A stretch of 64,000 nucleotides of DNA from Pseudorhodoferax sp. Leaf267 (GTDB taxonomy: Bacteria; Pseudomonadota; Gammaproteobacteria; Burkholderiales; Burkholderiaceae_C): assembly GCF_001422405.1 (NCBI RefSeq), contig NZ_LMMV01000003.1:111489-175488 (forward strand), written 5' to 3'. The first letter of the stretch is position 1, and the number at the start of each line of letters is the position of its first letter. The notes beneath the pieces were generated by a model. It was not told where the DNA came from. It searched no databases and saw only the letters and a list, made by a program, of their open reading frames with translations. Shown one piece after another: positions 26,560 to 36,154 of this stretch. The position numbers and the translations under genes were made by a program.

Positions 26560-27161
26560 GTCTTGGCCTGCAGCATCCACACCGCCGTGAGCACGAGCAC
26601 GGCCGCCATCGCGCGGTTGAACCACAGCAGCCGCCGGCCCTGGGCCAGCCAGCCGCGCAGCAGCGCGCCGAGCAGTGCATAGGTGAGATTGCTGAAAAAG
26701 GCGAAGCACAGCATCAGCGGCAGCACCTGGGCCAGCCGCAGGCCCATGTCCTCGCGGCCCGCGATCCAGCCGGCCACGATGGCCAGGGCCAGCATCCAGG
26801 CCTTGATGTTGACGAACTGCAGCGCGATGCCCTGCACGAAGCCCACGTCCAGCTTGCGTGCATCGGCCTCGCCCAGCTGCGCGCTGCGCGCCAGCTTGAA
26901 CGCCAGCCACAGCAGGTAGGCCACGCCGAGCCCCTTGATCGCCAGCGCCAGCGCCGGCTGGGCCACCACCAGCGCGCCGAGGCCGGCCGTGCACAGCAGC
27001 AGCACCAGGCCCCAGCCGGCCGGCACGGCCCAGATGAACGGCATGGCGTGGCGCAGGCCGTGGTTGGCCGCCAGCGCCGAGGACAAGGTGGTGTTCGGGC
27101 CCGGCGAGAAGCTCATGGCCGTGGCCAGCAGCAGCAGGGCGCTCAGTTCGCTTGCGGTCAT
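26556..27161 (-). CDS. LysE-family amino-acid exporter (operon-opening copy)
   Basis: A 201-residue membrane protein with about six spans. FSPGPNTTLSSALAANHGL is the family signature, and LLWLAFKLAR and FVNIKAWMLALAIVAGW follow. It is the first gene of the six-gene unit and is divergent from the MocR regulator, with the operator region of 140 bases between. Its substrate presumably matches the aminotransferase pathway, but that is inference. Confidence 0.88.
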   Translation of the reverse strand: MTASELSALLLLATAMSFSPGPNTTLSSALAANHGLRHAMPFIWAVPAGWGLVLLLCTAGLGALVVAQPALALAIKGLGVAYLLWLAFKLARSAQLGEADARKLDVGFVQGIALQFVNIKAWMLALAIVAGWIAGREDMGLRLAQVLPLMLCFAFFSNLTYALLGALLRGWLAQGRRLLWFNRAMAAVLVLTAVWMLQAKT

Positions 27162-27199
27162 GGTGTACAGGTGGGGGCTTGTCGATCGGGGATACAGAC

Positions 27200-27262
27200 T
27201 CTATAGTTTTAACCAACACAGATGCAATACAGTTTTTAGTAGCAGTTGCAAAACTGTATTGC
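27200..27262. promoter_or_regulatory. MocR operator: three half-sites on a 26-base period
   Basis: GCAATACAGTTTT (27224-27236) and AAAACTGTATTGC (27250-27262) are a perfect 13-base inverted repeat with a 13-base spacer. A weaker copy, TCTATAGTTTT (27200-27210), matches AATACAGTTTT at 8 of 11 positions and lies exactly 26 bases upstream in direct orientation. The region is AT-rich in a GC-rich window and sits between the divergent LysE and MocR genes. MocR dimers are known to bind widely spaced, repeated half-sites. Confidence 0.75.
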
Positions 27263-27301
27263 TCGATCTGCCGACACACCGCACACCACGAGGGCGCCGC
27301 C

Positions 27302-28741
27302 ATGCTCATGCGCACCGCTTCGCAATCCCTGACCGAACAACTCGCCGCGCATTTCGCCGAGCGCATCGGCGACCGCCTGCTGGCCGCCGGCACCCGGCTG
27401 CCGTCGGTGCGCCAGTGCGCCGAACAGCACCAGGTCAGCCCGGCCACCGTCGTCGCGGCCTACGACCGGCTGCTGGCCCAGGGCCTGGTCGAGGCGCGGC
27501 GCAACCGGGGCTTCTTCGTGCGCGAGACGCGGGCTGCTGCGCGCGCCGATGCCGCGCCGGCCCGCGGCGGCCCGGCCCAGGTGCGCCCGCCGGTCGATGC
27601 CGCGGCGTTGATGCGCGGGATGTTCCATGGCGTGGGCGACTTGCCGCAGCCCGGCATCGGCGTGTTCCCCGCCGACTGGCTGGCCGCCGACATCGTGGCC
27701 GCCGCCGTGCGCAAGGTGACGGCCGGGCCGGCGCTGTCGGCGCTGTCGCTGCAGTACGGCGAGCCGGCCGGCGACATGGCCCTGCGCCGCGCGCTGTCGC
27801 ACAAGCTGGCCAGCCTGAACGTGCCGGCCGCGCCCGAGCAAATCGTGACCACGCTCGGCGCCACGCACGCACTGGATATCGTGAGCCGCACGCTGCTGCG
27901 GCCCGGCGACCACGTGATGGTCGAGGAGCCCGGCTGGGCCATCGAGTTCGCGCGGCTGCAGGCCCTGGGCGCCATCATCCTGCCCGTGCCGCGCCGCGCC
28001 GACGGGCCCGATCTGGAGGTCATGGCGCGCTACTGCCAGGCCCATGCCCCCAAGCTGTTCGTCAGCGTCAGCGTGCTGCACAACCCCACCGGTTACTGCC
28101 TCTCCCCGGGCAGTGCGCACCGCGTGCTGACGCTGGCCAACGCGCACGGTTTCCACATCGTCGAGGACGACACCTACTCGCACCTCGCGCCCGACCACGC
28201 GACGCGCCTGTCCGCGCTCGATGGCCTGCAGCGCACCATCTACGTCAGCGGCTTCGCCAAGATCCTCGCGCCCGGCTGGCGCGTGGGCTACCTGGCGGCG
28301 CCGCCGGCCCTGCTCGAGCGCTTCCTGGACACCAAGCTGCTGTCCACGCTGACCACGCCGCCGCTGCTGGAGCGCGCCATGGCCTGGTGCATCGACCAGG
28401 GCCAGCTGCGCCGCCACGCGCAGCGCGTGCGCACCCGGCTGGACCAGGCCCGCGCCCGCAGCGCCAAGCTGGCGCAGGCGGCCGGCTGCCGCTTCGTCAG
28501 CGAGCCGGCCGGCCTGTTCGGCTGGGTCGATACCGGCGTGGACACCGAGGTCCTGGCCCAGCGCATGCTGGACGAGGGCTACCTGCTCGCCCCCGGCGCG
28601 CTGTTCCACGCCGGCCGCAAGCCCGGCACGCTGATGCGCATCAACTTCGCGACGACGCAGGCGCAGCCGTTCTGGAAGGTGTTCGAGCGGGTGCGCTCGG
28701 AGCAACAGACATCGCGGGCGCGCCCGGCAGCAGCCCCTTGA
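27302..28741 (+). CDS. MocR-type regulator (GntR HTH fused to aminotransferase fold)
   Basis: A 479-residue regulator with an N-terminal winged HTH (SLTEQLAAHFAERI, RLPSVRQCAEQHQVSPATVVAAYDRL, EARRNRGFFV) and a fold-type I aminotransferase domain. That domain keeps HNPTGYCLSPG and the PLP lysine in YVSGFAKILAPGWRVGYL. MocR proteins sense PLP-amino-acid adducts and control nearby PLP enzymes or transporters. I begin it at the ATG 27302, since the 50 codons upstream overlap the operator. It is the obvious controller of the divergent six-gene operon. Confidence 0.9.
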   Translation: MLMRTASQSLTEQLAAHFAERIGDRLLAAGTRLPSVRQCAEQHQVSPATVVAAYDRLLAQGLVEARRNRGFFVRETRAAARADAAPARGGPAQVRPPVDAAALMRGMFHGVGDLPQPGIGVFPADWLAADIVAAAVRKVTAGPALSALSLQYGEPAGDMALRRALSHKLASLNVPAAPEQIVTTLGATHALDIVSRTLLRPGDHVMVEEPGWAIEFARLQALGAIILPVPRRADGPDLEVMARYCQAHAPKLFVSVSVLHNPTGYCLSPGSAHRVLTLANAHGFHIVEDDTYSHLAPDHATRLSALDGLQRTIYVSGFAKILAPGWRVGYLAAPPALLERFLDTKLLSTLTTPPLLERAMAWCIDQGQLRRHAQRVRTRLDQARARSAKLAQAAGCRFVSEPAGLFGWVDTGVDTEVLAQRMLDEGYLLAPGALFHAGRKPGTLMRINFATTQAQPFWKVFERVRSEQQTSRARPAAAP

Positions 28742-28844
28742 AGGCCGTGGCCGACGGCGCGCAGCGGGGGCGCGCACATGGCCTTATTCTTGCTGGGCGT
28801 TTGGTGATTCGCGCCGCACCCGACCCCCGCTGGAGAACCTGCCC

Positions 28845-30332
28845 ATGCGTACCGCTTCCACCCCGACGGTCCACCCGGTGGACCAGGTCTTGCCCACCGG
28901 CAAGCTCACCGCCCTCGGCCTGCAACACGTGCTGGTGATGTATGCCGGCGCGGTTGCCGTGCCGCTCATCGTGGGCCGCGCGCTCAAGCTCAGCCCCGAC
29001 GAAGTGGCGCTGCTGATCTCGGCCGACCTGTTCTGCTGCGGCATCGTCACGCTGATCCAGGCGCTCGGCGCCACGCAGTGGTTCGGCATCAAGCTGCCCG
29101 TGATGATGGGCGTCACCTTCGCGTCCGTCGCGCCCATGGTGGCGATCGCCAATGCCAACCCGGGGCCGACCGGCGCGCCGCTGCTGTTCGGCTCCATCAT
29201 CGGCGCGGGCGTGGTGTCCATCCTGATCGCGCCGCTGATCAGCCGCATGCTGCGCTTCTTCCCGCCGGTGGTGACCGGCACCATCATCGCGGTCATCGGC
29301 ATCAGCCTGATGCGCGTGGGCATCAACTGGATCTTCGGCAACCCGTTCGGCCCGACCGCGCCCAGCGTGGTCGACCCGGCGCACCTGAAGTGGCTGGCCG
29401 AGGTGACCTCGCCCGGCTCGGCCATCCCCGCCGTGCCCAAGGGCCTGGCGCTCGCGCCGACCATGCCCAACCCCAAGTACGCCGAGCTGACCGGCGTGGG
29501 CATTGCGGCGCTAGTGCTGGTCTCCATCCTGCTGATCGTGAAGTTCGCCAAGGGCTTCGTGGCCAACATCTCGGTGCTGCTGGGCATCGTCATCGGCGGT
29601 GTCGCGGCCACGGCCATGGGCATCATGACCTTCGAGAAGGTGGGCAAGGCCGATTGGTTCGACATCGTGATGCCCTTCCATTTCGGCCTGCCGCAGTTCG
29701 ACCCTCTGCTCATCTTCACGATGACGCTGGTCATGGTCGTCGTGATGATCGAGTCCACGGGCATGTTCCTCGCGCTGGGCGAGATGACGGACCGCAAGGT
29801 CGGCCAGCCGGAACTGGCGCGCGGCCTGCGCACCGACGGCCTGGGCACGCTGATCGGCGGCATCTTCAACACCTTTCCCTACACCAGCTTCTCGCAGAAC
29901 GTGGGCCTGGTCGCGGTCACGGGTGTGAAGAGCCGCTTCGTGTGCGTGGCCGGCGGCGTGATCCTGATCGTGCTGGGCCTGCTGCCCAAGATGGCGGCGC
30001 TGGTCGAGTCGCTGCCCACTGTGGTGCTGGGCGGCGCGGGCCTGGTGATGTTCGGCATGGTGGCCGCCACCGGCATCCGCATCCTGGGCGGCGTGGACTT
30101 CAAGACCAACCGCCACAACGCGATGATCGTCGCCGTGGCCATCGGCATGGGCATGATTCCGCTGATCGCCCCGAACTTCAAACAGTGGATGCCGCACGGC
30201 CTGCACTCGCTGATCGAGTCCGGCATCCTGTTGACCTCGATCACGGCGGTGCTGCTGAACCTGTTCCTCAACGGTGCGCACCACGATGAGGCTGCGACCA
30301 TCGCGGCGGCGCGGCAGGCTGAGGCGCACTAG
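28845..30332 (+). CDS. NCS2-family purine/xanthine permease
   Basis: A 495-residue permease with about 14 membrane segments. The N-terminal LGLQHVLVMYAGAVAVPLIVGRAL and the motif MMGVTFASVAPM belong to the nucleobase-ascorbate family. The substrate motif reads MIESTGMFLALGEMT; the E-S-T-G-x-x-x-A-x-G pattern is typical of xanthine/uric acid permeases rather than uracil permeases. It imports a purine with protons. It lies 103 bases after the MocR gene on the same strand and ends before a GC-rich repeat that separates it from the convergent DUF2164 gene. Confidence 0.88.
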   Translation: MRTASTPTVHPVDQVLPTGKLTALGLQHVLVMYAGAVAVPLIVGRALKLSPDEVALLISADLFCCGIVTLIQALGATQWFGIKLPVMMGVTFASVAPMVAIANANPGPTGAPLLFGSIIGAGVVSILIAPLISRMLRFFPPVVTGTIIAVIGISLMRVGINWIFGNPFGPTAPSVVDPAHLKWLAEVTSPGSAIPAVPKGLALAPTMPNPKYAELTGVGIAALVLVSILLIVKFAKGFVANISVLLGIVIGGVAATAMGIMTFEKVGKADWFDIVMPFHFGLPQFDPLLIFTMTLVMVVVMIESTGMFLALGEMTDRKVGQPELARGLRTDGLGTLIGGIFNTFPYTSFSQNVGLVAVTGVKSRFVCVAGGVILIVLGLLPKMAALVESLPTVVLGGAGLVMFGMVAATGIRILGGVDFKTNRHNAMIVAVAIGMGMIPLIAPNFKQWMPHGLHSLIESGILLTSITAVLLNLFLNGAHHDEAATIAAARQAEAH

Positions 30333-30340
30333 AGAACAAC

Positions 30341-30413
30341 CCCCCAAGCGGCTTCGCCGCTCCCCCCTTCTGCTGCGCGAAGGGGGGCACCGCCAGCGGC
30401 CTGGCAGAGCCAG
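30341..30413. repeat. GC-rich intergenic repeat, copy 1 (two hairpins plus shared core)
   Basis: After the NCS2 stop come two hairpins: AGCGGC-TTC-GCCGCT (30347-30361) and CCCCCCTTC/GAAGGGGGG with an 8-base loop (30362-30387). These are followed by CGGCCTGGCAGAGCCAG (30397-30413). The last 17 bases recur exactly on the minus strand at 63070-63086, and the similarity extends about 13 bases further with one substitution and one indel. Such elements are frequent between genes in Comamonadaceae and may act as bidirectional terminators. Confidence 0.7.
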
Positions 30414-30484
30414 TTCCGCGGCGGTTCACGAACGGGCTTCGCTGCGCTCGCCGCGGGGGATGCCGTTCGGGTTGATGGGCCGCG

Positions 30485-30751
30485 TCAGCGGCCTTGCCGG
30501 CTTTTTTTGTTCCAGTACCCGAACTCGTCGGCGTGGACTTCGATGTCCAGCTCGGACACGCGAAGCTGCATGCGCTCCTGCGCGTCGGCCACGGCCTGGT
30601 TGTAGAGGCTGGGGCCGATCTCCTCGATGAAGAAGTTCAGCAGCTGCGCGGCGGCGATGTTGCCGATGGGCTCGTCCATGTGCTCGCGCAAGTAGCGCTC
30701 GAGCGAGGCGAGCGCCTGTTGCTGCTTGTCCCTGGGCAGCGCGATCGGCAT
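30485..30751 (-). CDS. DUF2164-family small protein
   Basis: An 88-residue protein starting MPIALPRDKQQQALASLERYL, with the DUF2164 pattern (YLREHMDEPIGNIAAAQLLNFFIEEIGPSLYNQAV) and a charged C-terminus. Function is unknown. It begins 4 bases after the MFS exporter stop and so probably shares its transcript. The open frame extends 17 codons further upstream into the exporter gene, which I reject as the start. Confidence 0.8.
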   Translation of the reverse strand: MPIALPRDKQQQALASLERYLREHMDEPIGNIAAAQLLNFFIEEIGPSLYNQAVADAQERMQLRVSELDIEVHADEFGYWNKKSRQGR

Positions 30752-30755
30752 GCGA

Positions 30756-31985
30756 TCAGGCGGCGGAGCCGGCGACCGCGCGGCGCGCACCGGCGCGCGC
30801 ATGCGTGAGCGCCCAGAAGAAGATGCCCATGCCGGCCAGCGCCAGCAGCGCGCCGACCCAGCCGGTGGACGTCCAGCCCAGGCCGGCGCTGATGGCCACG
30901 CCGCCGAGCCAGGCGCCCAGTGCGTTGGCCACGTTGAAGGCCGAGTGGTTCAGCGCGGCGGCCAGCGTCTGCGCGTCGCCGGCCACGTCCATGAGCCGCA
31001 CCTGCAGCGCCGGGCCGATGGCCACCGTGGTGCCGATCAGGAATACGTTGATCGCAGCCAGCACCGGGTGGTGCGCCGTGAACACGAACAGGGCCAGCAC
31101 CAGTGCGGCCCAGGCCAGCATGCCGCAGATGGTGCGCATCAGCGAGCGGTCGGCCATGCGTGCGCCGACCAGGTTGCCCACGACCATGCCCAGGCCGAAC
31201 AGTGCCAGCACCACGGGCACCCAGGCCAGCGGCATGCCCGAGACTTCGAGCAGCGTGGGCTTGATGTAGCTGAACACGGCGAACATGCCGCCGAAACCGA
31301 TGGCCGCGATGCCCAGCGTGAGCCAGACCTGCGGGCGCGCCAGCGCGCTCAGTTCGCGCAAGGGGCTGGCGCCGGCCTGGGCCGGCAGGTTGGGCACGTT
31401 GCGGTGCACCAGCACCACGGCCGCCAGCGCGATCACGCCGACCAGCACGAAGGCCGCGCGCCAGCCGAAGACCTGGCCCAGCGCGGCCGCGATCGGCACG
31501 CCCAGCAGCGTGGCGCCGGTCAACCCCAGCATCACCAGGCCCACGGCCTGCGCGCGCCGGCCGGGCGGGGCCAGTGCGGCGGCCACCAGCGCGGCCACGC
31601 CGAAGTAGGTGCCGTGCGGCAGGCCGGCCACGAAGCGCAGCAGGTTCAGCGACCAGTAGCCCGGTGCGGCGGCGCTGGCGAAATTGCCCAGCGCGAACAC
31701 GGCCATCAGCGCGACCAGCAGCGCGCGCCGGCCCATGCCGGCGGCCAGCACGGCCAGCACCGGCGCACCGATGACCACGCCCAGCGCATAGGCGCTGATC
31801 ACATGGCCGGCCTGCGGGATGCTGACGCCGATGTCGGCCGCCACTTCGGGCAGCAGGCCCATGATCACGAATTCGCCCGTGCCGATGGCGAAGCCGCCCA
31901 CGCCCAGCGACCAGATGGCGCGGGCGAATCCAGGGGCGGCGGCGGGCGCGGACGGGGTGTCCGCGGCGGGAAGAGCGGTGTGCAA
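30756..31985 (-). CDS. DHA1-type MFS exporter
   Basis: A 409-residue, 12-span major facilitator protein. GTGEFVIMGLLPEVAADIGVS and the span 2-3 loop AAGMGRRALLVALM are typical of the AraJ/YdhP/PbuE-like branch of DHA1. These export sugars, purine nucleosides or drugs. The substrate is not readable from sequence; the nearby purine permease is convergent and need not be related. Confidence 0.85.
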   Translation of the reverse strand: MHTALPAADTPSAPAAAPGFARAIWSLGVGGFAIGTGEFVIMGLLPEVAADIGVSIPQAGHVISAYALGVVIGAPVLAVLAAGMGRRALLVALMAVFALGNFASAAAPGYWSLNLLRFVAGLPHGTYFGVAALVAAALAPPGRRAQAVGLVMLGLTGATLLGVPIAAALGQVFGWRAAFVLVGVIALAAVVLVHRNVPNLPAQAGASPLRELSALARPQVWLTLGIAAIGFGGMFAVFSYIKPTLLEVSGMPLAWVPVVLALFGLGMVVGNLVGARMADRSLMRTICGMLAWAALVLALFVFTAHHPVLAAINVFLIGTTVAIGPALQVRLMDVAGDAQTLAAALNHSAFNVANALGAWLGGVAISAGLGWTSTGWVGALLALAGMGIFFWALTHARAGARRAVAGSAA

Positions 31986-32096
31986 AACGAAAACTCCTGC
32001 GGGACGCGAGGCCGGTCGGGATGGCGGCCTGGAGGGGGTTCTACGGGAAAACCCTGGGCTGCGACCTTATCACGGGCACGGTTTTTTTGCTGCGTG

Positions 32097-32654
32097 TCAG
32101 GGACGGGCGGTCGCCGTCCAGCGCAGCACGCTCCAGCGCCAGGGGTTCCAGCCCGGGTCGCGCGCGATGCGCAGCGCGCCCTGTTCGAAGGCCCAGACGA
32201 TGCCGGGCGCAATGCCTGGCGCAGGCGCGTCGGTGTCGTAGGCCGAGGGCGCGCCCAGCGTCGCCGCCAGGGTGCGCGCGGCCTGGTGGTGGCGCCACCA
32301 GGGCAGGAAAACCTCGGTCTGCTGCAGCCGCCCGCCCTGCAGCGTGGCGCGCAGCCGGGCCGCCGGCAGGCCGTCGGCGCGGGCCAGGTCGGCCTCGCAG
32401 ATGCGTGCCTCGGCGGTGTTGGTACAGCGCAACGGCGCACCGGCCAAGCGCTGTTGCAGTGCGGCCTCGTCCAGGCCTGCGGACAGCGTGGCGTAGTCGA
32501 GCGCGATGCGGGCCTGGGCGCCGCCGAACAGGTGGGCGCGGTGGCTGGCGAACTCGCCGCGGCCGGCCCACAGCCCGGCGCCCAGCGCGCAGGCCAGCGC
32601 CAGCAGTACCACGGCCAGGCCGCGCCAGGCCTCAGGGCGCGCCGGTGTGGCCAC
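32097..32654 (-). CDS. Membrane-anchored protein of unknown function
   Basis: A 185-residue protein starting at a GTG (VATPARPEAWRG), chosen because AGGAGG lies five bases before it; the start overlaps the end of the rhomboid gene by 23 bases. One N-terminal membrane span (GLAVVLLALACALGAGLWAG) is followed by a probable periplasmic domain with two cysteines (LRCTNTAEARICEAD) and a tryptophan-rich end (WWRHHQ, GWNPWRWSVLRW). I do not recognise the family. The coupling to the rhomboid protease suggests a partner or substrate, which is speculative. Confidence 0.6.
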   Translation of the reverse strand: MATPARPEAWRGLAVVLLALACALGAGLWAGRGEFASHRAHLFGGAQARIALDYATLSAGLDEAALQQRLAGAPLRCTNTAEARICEADLARADGLPAARLRATLQGGRLQQTEVFLPWWRHHQAARTLAATLGAPSAYDTDAPAPGIAPGIVWAFEQGALRIARDPGWNPWRWSVLRWTATARP

Positions 32655-34361
32655 GGGGACCTCCTGTAGGGTGGCCGCGGCGCGACAGCTCGCCCAGCTG
32701 CCGCATCCAGACCGCCATGTCGGCCGACAGGCGGTTGAGCTGGGCGTCGGCATCGGCCGGCAGGTCGGGGTCGCGGTTGAGCATGGCCAGCTCCAGGCGC
32801 AGCGCGCGGGTGGCCGTGTCGCAGACGTTCTGGTACAGCGCGACCACGCGGCCCGTGTGGTCCCAGCGCGGCACGCGCAACGGCGCGAGCTCGGCGGCGA
32901 TGGCATTGCAGGCCGGCACCACGCTGCGTTCGGCAAGGGCCAGGAAGGCCGGACGCCGGATCTCGCCGCGCACCATCCGCTGGTTCTCCTGCGCCAGGCC
33001 GCGAAAGGCCTGGTCGAAGCGCCGCCCAATGTCGGGCAGGGCCTGCTGCGCCGCATACACCTGCGAATGCCAGGCCAGCGGCAGCGGCGTGGCCAGTACC
33101 GCGTAGACGACGGCGATGCCGCTGGCCACCGTGCCCAGCAGCGCACGCACGCGCCGGCGCCCGTGCGAAGCCAGCGGGTCGAACGGCGCCAGCAGCACCA
33201 GGCCCAGCGCCACGCCACTGGCCAGGCCGCCCAGGTGCGCGGCGTTGTCCACGTTCTGCTGGCTGAAGCCATGCAGCAGCGAGTAGCCGATGAAAAAGCC
33301 CAGCCCGGTCCACAGCCGGCGCAAATTGGTGGGCGGCACGGCATGGCGGTAGTGCCAGCTCGCGGCCAAGAGCGCGCCCAGCACGCCGAACACCGCGCCC
33401 GAGGCGCCCACCGACACCGAGGACTGGGCCGCGTAATGCAGGCTGGCCGCGCTGCCGCTCAAGCCCGCGGCGAAGTAGACCAGCAGGAACTGGCCATTGC
33501 CCAGCAGCCGGCACAGCTGCTTGCCGGCCTCCCACAGGCCCAGCATGTTGAAGGCCAGGTGCGCCAGGCCGCCGTGCAGGAAGGTGGCGCTCAGCAGGCG
33601 CCACCACTGGTCGTCCAGCACCACGGCCGAGGCTGCGTTCGCTCCCCAGGCGAACAGCTCGGGCGACAGCGGCCTGGTCGGGCTCAGGCCGGCCGCCAGG
33701 TTCATGGCCCAGACCAGCACGTTGGCGCTGACCACGGCATACAGGGCCCAGGGGTTGGGCGTCAGCGCGTCCAGGCTGTCCTCGAACGCGGCCTCGGCGC
33801 GGGCCGCGCGCCGGCTGGCCGACTCGCCGGCGCCGGCCTGGATGCGCAGCAGATCGAGCCGCGCATGGATGGCGTCGTAGGCGATGTCCTGTTGCGCGGT
33901 GCTGAGCAGGTGCAGGCCGACGCGCGGGCGCGCCGGGTTGTGCCCGTCCCACCAGCGCGTGCGGTCGGGGTGCTCGGCGTCGGGGCGGCGGTGCAGGCGC
34001 ATGAAGCCGCCGCGCTCCAGCGTCACGTCCTCCAGCGCCGACCAGGGCACGGGCGGCTGCAGCCCCACGCCGGAGATGCCGCGCGCGTCCAGCCGCAGCA
34101 CCGGCTGGCCGCTGACGGCATGGCGCAGCAGCGTGCGCAGCAGCCAGGCCACGGGCGCGGCCACCAGCGCCGCGGCCAGCAGCCGCCAGGGCAGGGCGAA
34201 ATGCTCCAGCAGGTCGTCCACCGAGGCCATGATGGCCAGTCCGAACACCACCAGCGCGGCCGCCACCAGCAGGCTGCGGCGTCGGCGCGTGGGCGCAAAG
34301 CTCAGTGGCGTGTACAGGCCGGTGTCCGGCGCATCGGGGGCCGGCGGCGTCGTCGCTGCCA

Positions 34362-34362
<1 letters not shown>
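32632..34362 (-). CDS. Rhomboid protease with N-terminal PH-like domain
   Basis: A 576-residue protein. Residues 1-190 hold two membrane spans and a stretch (VLRLDARGISGVGLQPPVPWSALEDVTLERGG) that resembles bacterial PH-like membrane domains. The rhomboid core follows (about 200-420): WWRLLSATFLHGGLAHLAFNML, the catalytic serine in SVGASGAVFG and the catalytic histidine in NAAHLGGLASG. A cytosolic or periplasmic tail of about 150 residues closes it. Rhomboids cut other proteins inside the membrane. It begins on the last base of the ruvB stop. Confidence 0.85.
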
Positions 34363-35417
<1,055 letters not shown>

Positions 35418-35512
35418 ATGGGAGTGCGTGCAGCGGGCAGTTTAGTGCCTGCCGCACTGGCAGAATGCAGCGGGCCACAAAAGACAAAACAACTGCAGGG
35501 GGGCCGGAAAAC

Positions 35513-36136
35513 GTGTCGATCTACGCGCTGAAACCACGCTTCCAAGCCCTGCTGCGGCCCCTGGTCACGCAGCTGCACGCCATGGGCTGCACGGCCAACC
35601 AGGTCACGCTGGCGGCCTGCGCGGTGTCGGTGGCGCTCGGGCTGTGGCTGTTCTTCGCGGCGCCCGGGCCTGCGGCCTTCGGGCTGGTCCCGCTGTGGAT
35701 GTTCCTGCGCATGGCGTTCAACGCGGTCGACGGCATGCTGGCGCGCGAGCACGGGCAGCAGAGCAAGTTGGGCGCCCTGTTGAATGAGTTGACCGACGTG
35801 GTCTCCGACGCCGCGCTGTATGCGCCCTTCGCCCTCGTGGCGCCGTTCAGCCCGTTCTGGGTCGGCACCGTGGTCGTGCTGGCCGGGCTCAGCGAATTCG
35901 CCGGTGCCCTGGGGCCCACCATCGGCGCGTCGCGGCGCTACGACGGCCCCATGGGCAAGAGCGACCGGGCCTTCGTCTTCGGCGCGCTCGGGCTGTACGT
36001 GGCGCTGGGCTGGCCGCTGGCGCCCTGGGCGGCCTGGCTCATGCCGCTGGTGGCCCTGCTCGTCGCCTGGACCACCCTGAACCGCATGCGCGGCGCGCTG
36101 GCCGAAGCCAGCGCCGCGCCCGCGGCCGACCGCTAG
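35513..36136 (+). CDS. ynbA: CDP-alcohol phosphatidyltransferase, YnbA-like
   Basis: A 207-residue membrane enzyme with about six spans. I favour the GTG giving MSIYALKPRFQALLRP, which matches how I recall E. coli YnbA beginning; an ATG 16 codons earlier (35465) is possible. The CDP-alcohol motif reads N-x2-DG-x2-AR-x8-G-x3-N-x3-D-x3-D (from NAVDGMLAR to ELTDVVSD). Two of the usual aspartates are asparagine, which I believe is shared by YnbA proteins. It would join a CDP-activated lipid to an unknown alcohol. It is the first gene of a six-gene lipid operon. Confidence 0.82.
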   Translation: MSIYALKPRFQALLRPLVTQLHAMGCTANQVTLAACAVSVALGLWLFFAAPGPAAFGLVPLWMFLRMAFNAVDGMLAREHGQQSKLGALLNELTDVVSDAALYAPFALVAPFSPFWVGTVVVLAGLSEFAGALGPTIGASRRYDGPMGKSDRAFVFGALGLYVALGWPLAPWAAWLMPLVALLVAWTTLNRMRGALAEASAAPAADR

Positions 36137-36154
36137 CGATCCACGAAGGCCACC

